From positions 1,426,001 through 1,490,000 of the forward strand of contig JAQQWL010000007.1 of NCBI GenBank assembly GCA_038363925.1: a stretch of DNA of 64,000 nt, in the 5' to 3' direction. Position 1 is the stretch's first letter, and each line of letters starts with the position of its first letter. A program made the translations under genes and the position numbers. Shown one piece after another: positions 24,121 to 37,464 of the stretch. This stretch comes from Apiospora phragmitis. Taxonomy: Eukaryota > Ascomycota > Sordariomycetes > Amphisphaeriales > Apiosporaceae. The notes below the pieces were generated by a model that was given only the letters and a program-made list of their open reading frames with translations, did not search any database and was not told where the DNA came from.

Positions 24121-27100
24121 ATGAACCCTCATCCGGCTGATGAGATGTCGCATCGTGATCGGGATTCTGCCGAGCGACATCATCGCGACCAGTCCTACCC
24201 AGCGCCTACTGGCACCCCCCACCATAGCAACGCCGGCTCCTTACCCATCCATCAACCCGTCGCTTCAAGACTTCCTGGAGCTATCCACAGCCCTGGTGGC
24301 CTTCTCGCAAGCCATGGCTCTGCACCGCCCAACGTGCCCCTAGGCGCGCCGGCCTTTGGCGGTGGTCCTATACCCTCCGAATCGAACCGATCCATACCAA
24401 ATAAGGCGCAGACAGCGTCAAGTCAGATGTTCGGTGCCTTGAGCGGCGGGCCTAACCCAGGAGCGCCGGCGTCTTCGGCTGGTGCCGGCTCACTCTTTGG
24501 TGGTCCGTTGCAGCAGGAGAACAACCGGCCGCCTGCGCAGGGTGTGCCGTTTGGACCTGGTGGAGGTGGCCCTGGGGCGCTGCAACAGGGACAACAACCC
24601 ATTTTAAATGTAAGAATGGCTGGTTTTGGCGCCTCATAGTTTCGCATACCCATGGCATGTTTGGAAGGCACCAAGTGGCCCAACCTAATCATCCATGACG
24701 CGACACGTCCGTCCGTGTGTTATTCAACCTGACCCCGCGAGTCGCTTCCTTTGTTGCATCTATCGATGGGTAGTTTCCCACGTGAATCCCTCCGCACAAA
24801 GACGACTCAACGTTACTGCTCGGAATACCTCATCGCTACAACTTCAAGGAGGCATTCAAACCGTGTCGTCAATTGTCACGGCCCGCGATCTGGTCCGAGA
24901 TCGCGCCAGGCGCATTGCACCAAATAACCCCCTCCGTCTTTGCCTTTTCATAACTTCCATTCCTGTTATCTGAGTTCTGATGACGCCCGTCTACGCGAAT
25001 GTATCGCTCAGGATTTACCCTCGCCAAGGTTGGCATACCACCAGGGCAAGGGGGCCGTAAAACCCCAGAATATCCAGTACTATCTTCCATCGGACGCTTA
25101 ACCATGTATAAGTATCAATCATTTGCTAATCCCTTCTCCAACCAGGATGCGCTGAGTTACCTGGATCAGGTTAAGGTGCAGTTCGCGGACCAACCGGACG
25201 TCTACAACAAGTTTCTAGACATAATGAAGGACTTTAAGAGCCAAACGTCAGTACAAGATCACACCCGGAAACTTGCGTGGAAATCGACGACAGCTGATTT
25301 GTTCTGCAGCATCGACACTCCGGGTGTCATCAACCGCGTATCCGATCTCTTCGCCGGCCACCCGAATCTTATCCAAGGCTTCAACACATTCCTACCCCGG
25401 GCTACAGAATCGAATGCGGCGAGGGAGGCAATCCCAACGCGATTCGCGTCACGACGCCCATGGGCACGACTGTCCAACAGATACCCGCGAAACGAGACCA
25501 TGGCGACAGTTCGCATCTGGGTGCCAGCGCGCCATTCTTCACTAGCCATCGACCGGGAATTGGCAGCAGCAGCCTCAACAGCAGCAACAACAGCCGCCAG
25601 CAGCAGTACCGCCGCCACAGTCGCAACAACAAACACAGCCCCAGCATAGCATCGAAAGCCCTGAGGCGACTTTTAGCGCGCCAGTGTCAAACGGCCCCGG
25701 TATTTTCGGACAAGGTCAAGGGCCCGGCCAAACGGCTCCGTTTGATGGACCCGGCTCAGCGCAGCAACAGCGCGGTGCTTCGCAACTTCCGCAAAACAAT
25801 TCTACCACTCCTAACGCTCCCGGTACACGCAACGCCCTCACGCCAACTCCTGGGGGGCAGAGTGGTACAAATGGCTCTGCTCAAAATAGTGCAAGCATGG
25901 AAAAGCGAGGGCCAGTGGAGTTCAATCATGCCATAAGCTATGTCAACAAGATAAAGGTAAGAAAAAAAACCACCAAATCTTAACCCAGCGCAGACCATTG
26001 TTTAGATTTGTTTCTACTGTTGATTGTACAGCACTTCGTCCTTTCTTCTCCCTGCCAATCTATGGAACAATCCAATAATAATGCATGACTTTTCGCAGAA
26101 CTCAGCTTTTACTGACTTTTTCTGCTACCCACAGAACCGCTTCCAGGACAAACCTGAAATCTACAAACAGTTCTTGGAAATCCTCCAGACCTACCAGCGC
26201 GAACAGAAACCAATCCAAGACGTTTATTCACAAGTCACGAGTCTTTTCAACACTGCGCCAGATTTACTCGAGGACTTCAAGCAATTCCTTCCCGAGTCGG
26301 CCGCGTCCAACAAGGGCCAACACCTTCGCTCAGAAGAAATGCTCGCCATGACCGGGTTTACGCAGACCACGCCGCAACCGAGCCATACAATGCGCGACGG
26401 CCAGAAGATGCCGCCGGTCGGCAGCTTTGCGCCTCCCGCCAGTGCCACCAAGGAGAACAAGAAGCGCCCTCGTAACGAGAAGCCAGCGCCTGCTGCCGCT
26501 GCACCAAGCATAGTTGACAGCATACCTCCCGTCAGCCATCGTTCCATTCCAGGCGTTGCAACTGGAAGCAACAAGCGAGCCAAGCTCAATCACAAGCCTC
26601 TGCCTGCCGACGTGCCTTCGATCGAGCCGACTCTTACCCCCGTCATGCCCGAACCCTTGCCTCCGACCTCGACCGGCAACTGCTCATCTGACGAGCTCGC
26701 GTTTTTCGAGAAGGTCAAGAAGTTCATGAACAATCGCGGTGCCATGAACGAGTTCCTCAAGCTCTGTAACATGTACTCTCAAAGTCTTATCGACGAGAAC
26801 GACCTGGTCCACAAAGCCAGCAATTTCATTGGCGGCAACCCCGAGCTTATGAACTGGTTCCGAGCCTTCCTTAACTACGAGGGCAGCGACGAGATCATCG
26901 AGAACCGGCCGAGGCCACCTACTGAGAAGGTTTCGCTTAGCAACTGCCGAGCAAGCGGTCCCAGCTACCGTCTTCTTCCTCGCCGAGTAAGTCTATACTA
27001 TATTATCGCAACGACTGTTCGTTGGTGCTTGATTACTGACGCATCTTTCCTATAGGAAAAGCTTAAACCCTGCAGTGGTCGCGATGAAATGTGCAATATT

Positions 27101-29378
27101 GTCCTCAACGACGAATGGGCCTCGCATCCCACATGGGCCTCCGAGGATTCCGGATTTGTCGCTCATCGAAAGAACGCTTTCGAGGAAGGTCTTCATCGCA
27201 TCGAGGAGGAGCGCCATGATTACGACTACAACATTGAGCTGAATGTTAAGTGTATACAGCTGCTTGAGCCGATCGCCCAACAAATGCTGAACATGAGCCC
27301 CCATGAGCGAGAGACATTTGTCATGCCACCTGGTCTTGGAGGCCCTAGCACGTCCATCTACAAGCGTGTTCTCAAGAAGATCTACGGCGTAGATAAAGGA
27401 GCCGAGGTCGTCAACGACATGTTCCAGGACCCGTTCTCGGTCGTGCCTGTTGTACTGGCTCGGCTGAAACAGAAGGATGAAGAATGGCGTTTCACAGAAC
27501 GAGAGTGGGAGAAGGTCTGGCAAGCCCAAACTGAGATCATGCATCTCAAGAGCTTGGACCACATGGGCATTCAGATCAAGCAAAATGACAAGCGCAACCT
27601 CTCTGCGAAGCACCTCGTCGATGTCATCAAGACAAAGAACGAGGAGCAGCGAAGACTGCGCAGTGCTAGAACCCAGGTTCCTCGTTACCAATTTGCGTAT
27701 GAGATTGGCGACCAAGAAGTCATCCTTGATCTCCTTCGTTTCATGGTCCTCTATGGCACGAACAACGGTCATCACAGTACATCCGAAAAGGAAAGGACTG
27801 TCGATTTCTTCGAGTCCTTCATCCCTCAGTTCTTCGATTTACCCGAAGAAAAGGTTCAGGAACGACTTCATGACATTGACCGCGAGTCTGCTGAAGAAGA
27901 TGCTGAGGAACAATTGCCGGCCGAACTGACTAATGGTCGCTCGACTCGCCGCAACGGAAAGAAGTCGGATCTGTTGCGAGGTGTACTGGATCCGGGCCGC
28001 AACGGAACCAAGAGCCGCAAAGAGAAAGAAGACAGTGCCGCATCTGGCAGCAAGGAGACGACGCCAGATGTAGGCTCAGCGAACGAAGACGAATCGGGTG
28101 ATGCTCACGAGGATGCCGTGCCGTCCGAGACCACAAACGAGAGCTGGTTGCCTATCGTGCCCCGTGCTTATCTTGTGAAGGGAGATGAGTCTTTGATCGA
28201 CGGCGACGGCGAGTTGAAAGCCGATGGCTTTTTCCCTCGTCCTTGGTACAACTTCTACTGCAACCAGACTATATATGTCTTCTTCAGCATATTCCAAACC
28301 CTCTACAAGCGGTTAAAGGATATCAAGGAGAGCGGGCAGAGTGTCCAGGATGAAATCATCCGCGCTAAGAGCAAGAAACCAGCCAAAGCCCTGGGCATAT
28401 CCGTCAACGAGATCAACTATTTCGAGGAGCACGATCCAGAATCGTACTGGCCGAAGACGGTCGAGCTGATTGAAGATTATATCAATGGCGAGATTGACGA
28501 GAATCGGTATCAAGAGGTCATGCGACACTACTACCTTAAGAAGGGATGGACTCTATATACCATCCAAGACCTTCTCAAGACGCTTTGCCGCCTGTCCTTG
28601 ATCTGCACGAGCACTGATTCCAAGGAGAAAACGCCTGACCTGATTGCGCAATTCTTGAGCAGCCGTTCTCAAGAGGAGACCAGCTACCAGACAGAGATCA
28701 GCGCTCGCACTTTCGCGCAAAAGTGCGTCAAGGAAAATGACATGTTCGTAATTTGCTGGGTAAGTTTGTCCTCCGAGCCGTATTTTGGCAAACAGTCATC
28801 TAACGTTCCATAGTTCCCGGCAAGTCTGAAGCCACAGTCCGTTGGCTGCAGCGTGACGATACCACATTTTACATGGACGAGATGGAGCTGAAAGAGCGAT
28901 GGCAGTACTACATCTCTTCGTACATGCGCGTGGAACCCACTGAAGGTGTTTCCGGTCCCGGCTCCAGAAGACGGTGCTCGCCCGTAATCTCCCCTCTAGC
29001 GATGTGGATTCGGACGATGGCGACCAGCCAAAGCCTCTTCGCTATGACGAGAACTTGGTGATGCGGATCTGCCTGAACTCGAATAAAATTCATTGGGAAG
29101 AGGAAACCTCCGAGTGGTTCATTTACTCGACCGAACCTGACACGGCCGACGAGAAGGCCAAGGCAGCTGAGCAGGCTTCTGCCATTACGGAACACCGTTC
29201 GCAACTGTTCAGTGAGAAGTTCGTTATGAACTCTGCCTGGATGCGCAATGTCAACCCGGACGAAGTGCAAAAGGCGAATGAGAAGTTCCAGAAGTGGTTC
29301 AAGGAAGGCGTTGCACCGACTTCGGACGTCCGCGGCCAGAGCGGGGAGGGTGCTGACAGCATGGAAGGTATCGAGTAG
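24121..29378 (+). CDS. sin3: Sin3 transcriptional corepressor scaffold
   Basis: Six exons (24121-24609, 25146-25246, 25310-25956, 26135-26986, 27056-28759, 28814-29378) give about 1453 residues. Three paired amphipathic helix domains are visible: PAH1 near residue 164 ([13 protein letters not shown]), PAH2 near 402 ([20 protein letters not shown]), and PAH3 near 599 ([16 protein letters not shown]). Then come the histone-deacetylase interaction region ([36 protein letters not shown]) and the Sin3 C-terminal domain ([20 protein letters not shown]). The protein nucleates the Rpd3 histone deacetylase complex in the nucleus. Gln/Pro-rich linkers separate the PAH domains. Four one-base deletions break the frame (C run 25395-25398, G run 25555-25557, C run 28816-28818, CC 28952-28953). 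Intron 1 is long (536 bases). Confidence 0.95.
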
Positions 29379-30155
29379 TCCAGCTCAACACACCTTGACT
29401 CGTTCATTGTGTGTGTAGTCCAACCGTGTTTGTATGTTTTCTTCTCAAATGAGTAGAGAGTTTTGCGGCATCCCGTTCGGCGTTCAGGAGCTCATTCAGC
29501 ATTGCGAGAGCGCTTCGCACGCATCAGCATCCAATTTGGCATTTTATTTGAAGCATACCCGGAGACCAACCACCTCTTCATTGTGTCCCTTTCCCATCTT
29601 TTTGTCTTTCTTTTGATTTTTCTTCTTCGTTTCGTCATGGAAAGCAGCGGTTTTGGGAATAGGATCCTAGTGCGCAGAGATGAAACGAGACAGGTGCAAT
29701 GGAAAAAGATGATGGTGGTGCAGGTGCTAGGAAGTAATCAAGGCTCAGAAGACTGTCCCGCACGTGTCAGTATCTGCCGTACATGATTTATGATGAAGAT
29801 ATAGTAGGAGAGAGAGGAGCAGCAGTTTTTCCAGCCGTCAGTTGCGAAACATCCCAGTACTGACTGGGCTTTCGCTTTGTATTTGTACTATAGATCGGTC
29901 TTAAGCTAGGCATCATCAGCTTGCTTTATACAGCAACATTGGGAATCATTTGTTCATTATTAATTAGCACACTTTGGTGCAAGATGTCTATGTGATAGGT
30001 AGAAGTACTCCGAGGAGCCTCTGGGTATCCCCAGCATCATGTCGTGACATACTACCCTCGTGTATTCGCTCAGATGCCAGCACATCTATAGGTGGTGGTA
30101 GTAATTTGGGGTTTTCACTTTGTTTCGTCATCTATAGCATCGAGCTACCTTGCAT
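29379..30155. other. Convergent 3' flanks of sin3 and erg10
   Basis: The two genes face each other, so this stretch should hold both 3' untranslated regions. Nothing else was recognised. Confidence 0.55.
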
Positions 30156-31537
<1,382 letters not shown>

Positions 31538-32672
31538 GTTGGGCAGCTGAGGAGGATGCGGATAGCTTCAAGAAGTGGACAGGAAAGCAAGCAAAAGAAG
31601 GCAACGTAAGTCTAAAAAGGAAAAAGGGAAGGAAGGCACAGGTAAGGTAGGTGGGTTGGGAGGGCCGGTACTATTTTTCTTTAAACCTCTATAGAAACGA
31701 AGTCGGGTCCCTTAATCTTAGATAATACTGCTAGAACATCCATCGACTTCCAATTGCCCCTCACCTCACCGCCAGGACCGGCCCCTTGCAGAGCGCAGGA
31801 AGCTTCCGCCGACGTGGGGTCCTCTTCGGGCTTATCCAGAGCTAGCCATCCCCGACACACGCCACTTCTGTTTGGCAGGATTTGGGGCTGACAGCAGTCG
31901 GGCATACGTAGTACGATACTACATCACCTCGCCTGTCGGGAACCCTCGAGGTCACACAGTCCAACCACTCTCTAGCCGTTAGGATACTGTCTAACCTACT
32001 ACATATATAACCTACCTGGTTCGGCCGACCAACTACATAGGTCTGGAGGTGAGGCTTCAATCGCTCTCAAAGAGTCTTGTCTTGTCAGGAGCAGGTATCT
32101 TGTAGTTTCCTAGTCGAGCCTGAACAAATGGACCGATTTCTGCAGTAGATAACCTAGGTAGTTTAGTCATGTTCTTGGATCTCAACCAATCACAACCATC
32201 AATCGCTGCAAGTAGCTGGGCCCTGTATGGATTCTGTTGGCAGCGACGCCAGTCTTTTATGTAACCTAGGCCCCTTTCGCTTGGCCAGCATCTTGAGGAT
32301 GGCTTCGACCAAAGCAGGAATTCCTGATGAATGGTCACCTTCTTATCGTCCCCAATGACTCGGATTGCAGTACCTATCTTCCTATCGTGGCTTCAGGGAC
32401 ATGTTGGGTGAACGTCAATCAAGCCTTACCTAATCCCACCTTCCTTGCTGCTGGCTGGCCGACACTACATACTCCTACTCCACTGTAACCTGAGCTGCGA
32501 AAAGAGCAAAGCCACAGGTGATAACCACTAGCCCCACTAAAGTAAACACCCGGAGCTTCGAAAGCTCTCTCAGCCTTGCATCCATCGCAACTTTTTTGAG
32601 CAACCTCGTCTACAGGATCGCGTTGATTGCCCCAATACCCGCGTTTCCAGAAGACATACCACACCAGACGCC
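31538..32672. other. Divergent promoter region, erg10 and snu114
   Basis: 1.1 kb between the two start codons. No gene seen. Specific sterol-response or other operator sites could not be assigned with confidence. Confidence 0.5.
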
Positions 32673-35600
32673 ATGGACGACCTTTATGATGAGTATGCAT
32701 CTTTGACAAACCCACGCAGCCTCTTCCTTCGGAAATACTGACCTTTCTTTCTTCCTTATAGGTTCGGCAACTTCATCGGCGAAGAGGCCGATGCATCAGA
32801 AGAAGAGTCCGAACATGGCGTGGACGCTGGCGCCTATGTCTACGATGACGAGCAGTCCGAAGCGGCCCACGAAGCCACGGGGCAGGAGCTGATGGAGTTG
32901 GACGACGAGGGTCCGTCGAATGCCGTCATGCTACACGAGGACAAACAGTACTATCCTACGGCGCAACAAGTGTACGGAGAGGATGTCGAAACCATGGTGC
33001 AGGAAGAAGATGCGCAACCCCTCACACAGCCTATCATCGCCCCGATCGACACTCGAAAGTTCAATATCGAGGAGGACGACCTTCCTGAGGTCTTCTACGA
33101 CCGAGGCTTCATGACCGATCTCATGAACTATCCAGAGCAAATACGGAATATCGCTTTTGCTGGCCATCTGCACCACGGAAAGACTGCCTTCATGGATATG
33201 TTGGTCTTGGAGACTCACGACATCACAGATAGGCTGGACAAGCGGCAAGGGAGAAAGCGGGATGAACAGCTACGATACACAGACATTTCTATGCTGGAGA
33301 GAGAGCGCGGAGTATCAGTCAAGGCAGCCCCTATGAGCTTGGTATTGCGGAGCACAAAGGGCAAATCGCACCTGTTCAACATAATCGATACTCCGGGTCA
33401 CGTAAACTTCGTCGACGAAGTAGCCGCCTCATTGCGCCTGGCCGATGGTGTGGCTCTGGTGGTGGATGTTGTGGAAGGCGTCCAGGTCAACACCGAACAG
33501 ATCATCAAGCACGCTGTCCTCGAGGACATCCCCATGACGCTAATCATCAACAAAATGGACCGCCTCATGCTGGAGTTGCGTCTGCCGCCGAATGACGCCT
33601 ATTTTAAGCTCAAGCACGTGGTCGAAGAAGTCAACACCATCATCGAAAACACTATTCCAGGGTTGGGCGAGTCCAGACGACTGAGCCCCGAGAAGGGCAA
33701 TGTACTTTTTGCCTGCGCTGACATGGGCTGGTGCTTCACTCTTCAGTCTTTCGTGAAAATGTATGCAGATAGCTTTCCCGGGGTTAACACTGAAGAGTTT
33801 GCGAAACGACTCTGGGGCGATGTCTATTTCAACCCGAAGAAGAGAACATTCAGCCGTAAGCCAGTCGAAGATCGTGCGAAACGTTCATTCATCAACTTTG
33901 TGTTGGAGCCTATCTACAAGATTTACGCCCACTCCATTAGCCAAAGTCCAGAAGACCTCAAGGAGACCTTGGCCACATTAGGCATTCACTTGAAGCCGTC
34001 ACAGTTCAAGACTGACGCCAAAGTACTCCTGAAACTGGTGTGCGAGCAGTTCTTCGGGCCCTCGACAGGATTTGTCGACATGGTTGTCCAGCACATTCCT
34101 TCCCCTGTAGAAAATGCGCAGCGGAAATTGGAAAGGTACTACACAGGGCCGCTGGACACGAAAGTGGCAGAATCAATGCAGAAATGTGACCCAGACGGTC
34201 CTTTGGTTATGAGCATAACGAAGCTGTTCAGTGCAACCGACGGGAAAAGCTTTACGTCCTTTGGCCGGGTTATGAGCGGCACCGCCAAACCAGGAGTGCA
34301 AGTGCGGGTACTTGGCGAAGGTTACTCGATAGACGATGAAGAAGACATGGCTATGGCCACCATATCTGGAGTGTACATCGCCGAGACGAGATACAATATT
34401 CCGACGGACGGCATTCCCGCTGGAAACTGGGCTCTTCTTGCAGGCGTGGACAACTCTATCGTCAAGTCTGCTACGATTATACCCCCCAAATTGGACGACG
34501 ACGAGGAGGCTTACATCTTCAAGCCTGTCACACATTTCACCGAGTCGGTGTTGAAAGTGGCAGTCGAGCCTATCAACCCATCAGAACTGCCAAAGATGTT
34601 GGATGGCTTGCGAAAAATCAACAAGAGCTACCCGCTTATTACGACCAAGGTAGAAGAATCAGGAGAGCATATCATTCTCGGCACAGGCGAACTCTATATG
34701 GACTGTGTCCTACACGACCTGCGACGATTGTATGCCGATATGGAGATTAAAGTCTCCGATCCTGTGACTCGATTCTGCGAAACGGTCGACGAGGCTTCGG
34801 CAACTAAATGCTATGCCATCACGCCTAACAAGAAGAACAAGATCACAATGGTGGCCGAACCTCTGGACGACGGCATCGCAGAAGATATCGAGGCAGGACG
34901 CGTCAAGATGCAAGATGGTACCCGAAAGGTTGCCAAATTCTTCGAGGAGAAGTACGGATGGGATCTACTGGCAGCCAGAAGCATATGGGCATTTGGACCG
35001 GACGAGATGGGGCCTAACATTCTACAGGACGACACTCTCCCTCCGAGGTATGTTCATTGCTCTTTCCTTCTTTCTACCATTGCACTGCGAACTTGCGCAT
35101 GTTCTGTTCTTGTTTTTGCGAGTCTTCTGGACTCGGTTAGTGCGTTGCTCGGCTGGAGTGTCGCATCGCGTCGACCAGATGAGGCAACTGTTTTGTCGTC
35201 TTCGCGTGGTTCGTTCAGCCTCAGCATCTGGGCCTGGGCTTTCGATGAAATCAATCAAGTTTTCGCTTTAGCTTTGGCGGTGGCACCTAACATGTTCGGC
35301 AGGTCGATAAGAATCTTTTGAAGACGGTACGAGAGACTATTCGACAAGGGTTCAGTTGGGCTGCCCGTGAAGGTCCTCTTTGCGAAGAACGTGAGTTACA
35401 AATGATTTCTTTGCGTCATCGTCTCTATCTAATTGCATTTCCTCACACCTTCCTTCCCCAATATTGCATCCTACCCTCTTATCCTTCAAGCCATTCTCTT
35501 CCCAGCCACCTGCCTATTACACCCCTTTCTGCGAAACTATGCAGACTTGTGCCGCCTCGTCGCGAAGTGGGTAGTACTGCACGAAACTGTGCTACCTACC

Positions 35601-36775
35601 TACCTTACATCTCGATGCCGGTAAACAGGGGTGATGGCGGAGAGCCAGCAGAGATACGAGAAACTACCGGGGTCTCGGCACGCCAGGCGAAGTTGGGGTT
35701 AAGTATGCCTGCACCCCTTGTCGTGCAGCTGGGCAAGCCTGGGAGGCATCTGCTTCGCTGTCACCAGCACGTCAAGAGCTATTAACTACTACTGCAACGC
35801 TCAACAAGGACGGTGCCATCGGTGCACCCAGGGCCCTGACTGCGGGATCAATCCTACCTTTACCCTGTCTAGATTCCCAACTTGCAGCGGCAAATACCGC
35901 ATGCTATACCGCGGCGTTTCTGCAATCGAAAGCTTTGAGCTGCTCTCACTGGTGCGCGGTGTACTAGCAGCAGCAGGAGCCTGCACCAATTCTGTGTACC
36001 ATGCACCAAGACATCGCTAGATTGCAAGTGCTTTCAAGGCGGCAGGGCACTCAAGGGCACTCAAGGAGTCTTGAGTGTGTCTTCGAGAGACAAGTTCTAT
36101 TCCATATAGGTCTAGCTCACGCCAAGCAGCCGAGAGGGCCAGACGCTGCCCTCAGTCAGCATGTCGCATTACCTGCATGTAATTTTGCTAACTTCGCAAC
36201 CTCCAATAGCCATCCGCAATACTAAGTTCCGCATCATGGACGCTTCGTTAGCATCTGAAGCCATCTTTCGCGGTGGCGGCCAGATCATCCCGACAGCACG
36301 TCGCGCCTGCTACTCCTCGTTCCTCATGGCAAACCCACGCCTCATGGAACCGTTATATTCATGTTCGATGACGGGACCTCAAGACTCGGTGCCCACTCTG
36401 TACAACGTCTTGGCTCGGCGGCGCGGTCACGTGTTGCTTGACGGCCCCATCGCTGGCACACCATTGTACCGGGTGAGCGGGCTCCTACCCGTCATTGATA
36501 GCTTCGGGTTCGAGACAGATCTGCGCATCCAGACGCAGGGTCTGGCTTCTGTGTCGCTTGTGTTCGAACGTTGGCAAAAGGTGCCTGGTGACCCGCTTGA
36601 CCTTGATGTGGTCCTGCGGCCCCTACAACCCGCCGACGCCCAGGCGACTGCGCGCGACTTTGTGCTCAAGACGCGGCGGAGAAAGGGTCTGAGCGAGGAC
36701 GTCAGCGTTGCCAAGTTCCTCGAACCCGAGTTTTACCAGAGTCTGCTGGAGAGCGGCGCCCTGGGCAACTCATGA
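32673..36775 (+). CDS. snu114: U5 snRNP GTPase Snu114
   Basis: Four exons (32673-32692, 32762-35047, 35303-35390, 36210-36775) encode about 986 residues. An acidic N-terminal tail (DEFGNFIGEEADASEEESE) precedes an EF-2-like body. The GTPase motifs are visible: AGHLHHGKTAF (P-loop, near residue 140), IDTPGHVNFVDE and INKMDR. The last exon carries the EF-2 domain IV/V signatures (AIFRGGGQIIPTARRACYSS, DGPIAGTPLY, PVIDSFGFETDLR). Snu114 drives spliceosome activation and disassembly with Brr2 and Prp8. One base is missing in the CCC run 35039-35041, just before the second donor (expected LPSEVDK). Intron 2 is 255 bases and intron 3 is 819 bases, long for a fungus. Identity is certain. Confidence 0.97.
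35391..36209 (+). other. Unusually long (819-base) intron 3 of snu114
   Basis: Donor GTGAGT at 35391, branch-like TTTGCTAAC near 36184-36192, acceptor CAATAG at 36209. It contains a short tandem repeat (GGGCACTCAA twice near 36046-36065) followed by the inverse CTTGAGTG. No snoRNA box pair or ORF with a family match was recognised inside it. Confidence 0.8.
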
Positions 36776-36877
36776 AGAGACATTAGGACGTTAGATAAGG
36801 AAACATATCGATTCAATACTCGATCTGTTCCCCGTCTCTCACGAACGTTTCGATCCAGGATCTTGAGAGTTTTGGCC

Positions 36878-36898
36878 GGGGGGGGGAGGGGGGGAGGG
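36878..36898 (+). repeat. G-tract, potential G-quadruplex
   Basis: Runs of 9, 7 and 3 guanines separated by single adenines, about 100 bases after the snu114 stop codon. The run lengths may be inexact given the homopolymer problems in this window. Confidence 0.6.
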
Positions 36899-37452
36899 TG
36901 CCTGCCAGAGTGCAGCAGAAAGAAGCAACAGCAAACCCCGATCGGTGAGCAAATGGAGTTGCGAGTCCTGGGGCAGAAAGTGGATATCTTCACATGGGTA
37001 GGTATTGGGTATGCGCTTCTGGTGGTGTGAGCTACCAAGACTAGGCGAGAGGGAGTCCTTTCTTATCTCTCCCGACGGTCTCCGGTATTCCGACCCGATA
37101 ACTAGCTTAGTATAGTTGGGGTTTCTGCACGACGACGACAGCGACCTTGGAGAGTGGTGTTTGGCACCATGCACTCCCTTGTACTACAAGTAATTTACAA
37201 AGAAGCAGCCACTTGGATTAGAGAGATGTTGGCAACCCGCCAGCGTTCCAGGCTTGTCTACTGTCGGAGCGTGGTACTGTACACATACATGGATGGAAGA
37301 AGAGGAGGACGAGGTGAATTATCTATCCTGAAATTCTACTTGAATGTCCCTTGACTAGAATGTTGGTATCCATCGTATTCTCTCCCTCTCTCTCGTTCTC
37401 TGTATGTGTCCTTACCCAGTCGGGCAGGCTCTGGGACTCGATATCCGCAATT

Positions 37453-37464
37453 GGGGGGGGGGGG
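37453..37464 (+). repeat. Run of 12 guanines
   Basis: An uninterrupted G12 in the intergenic space between snu114 and cia2. The exact length should be treated with caution. Confidence 0.6.

Noticed and set aside
35318..35785. 155-codon ORF inside and after snu114 exon 3
   Set aside because: It begins in another frame of exon 3 and runs into the long intron. No family resemblance.
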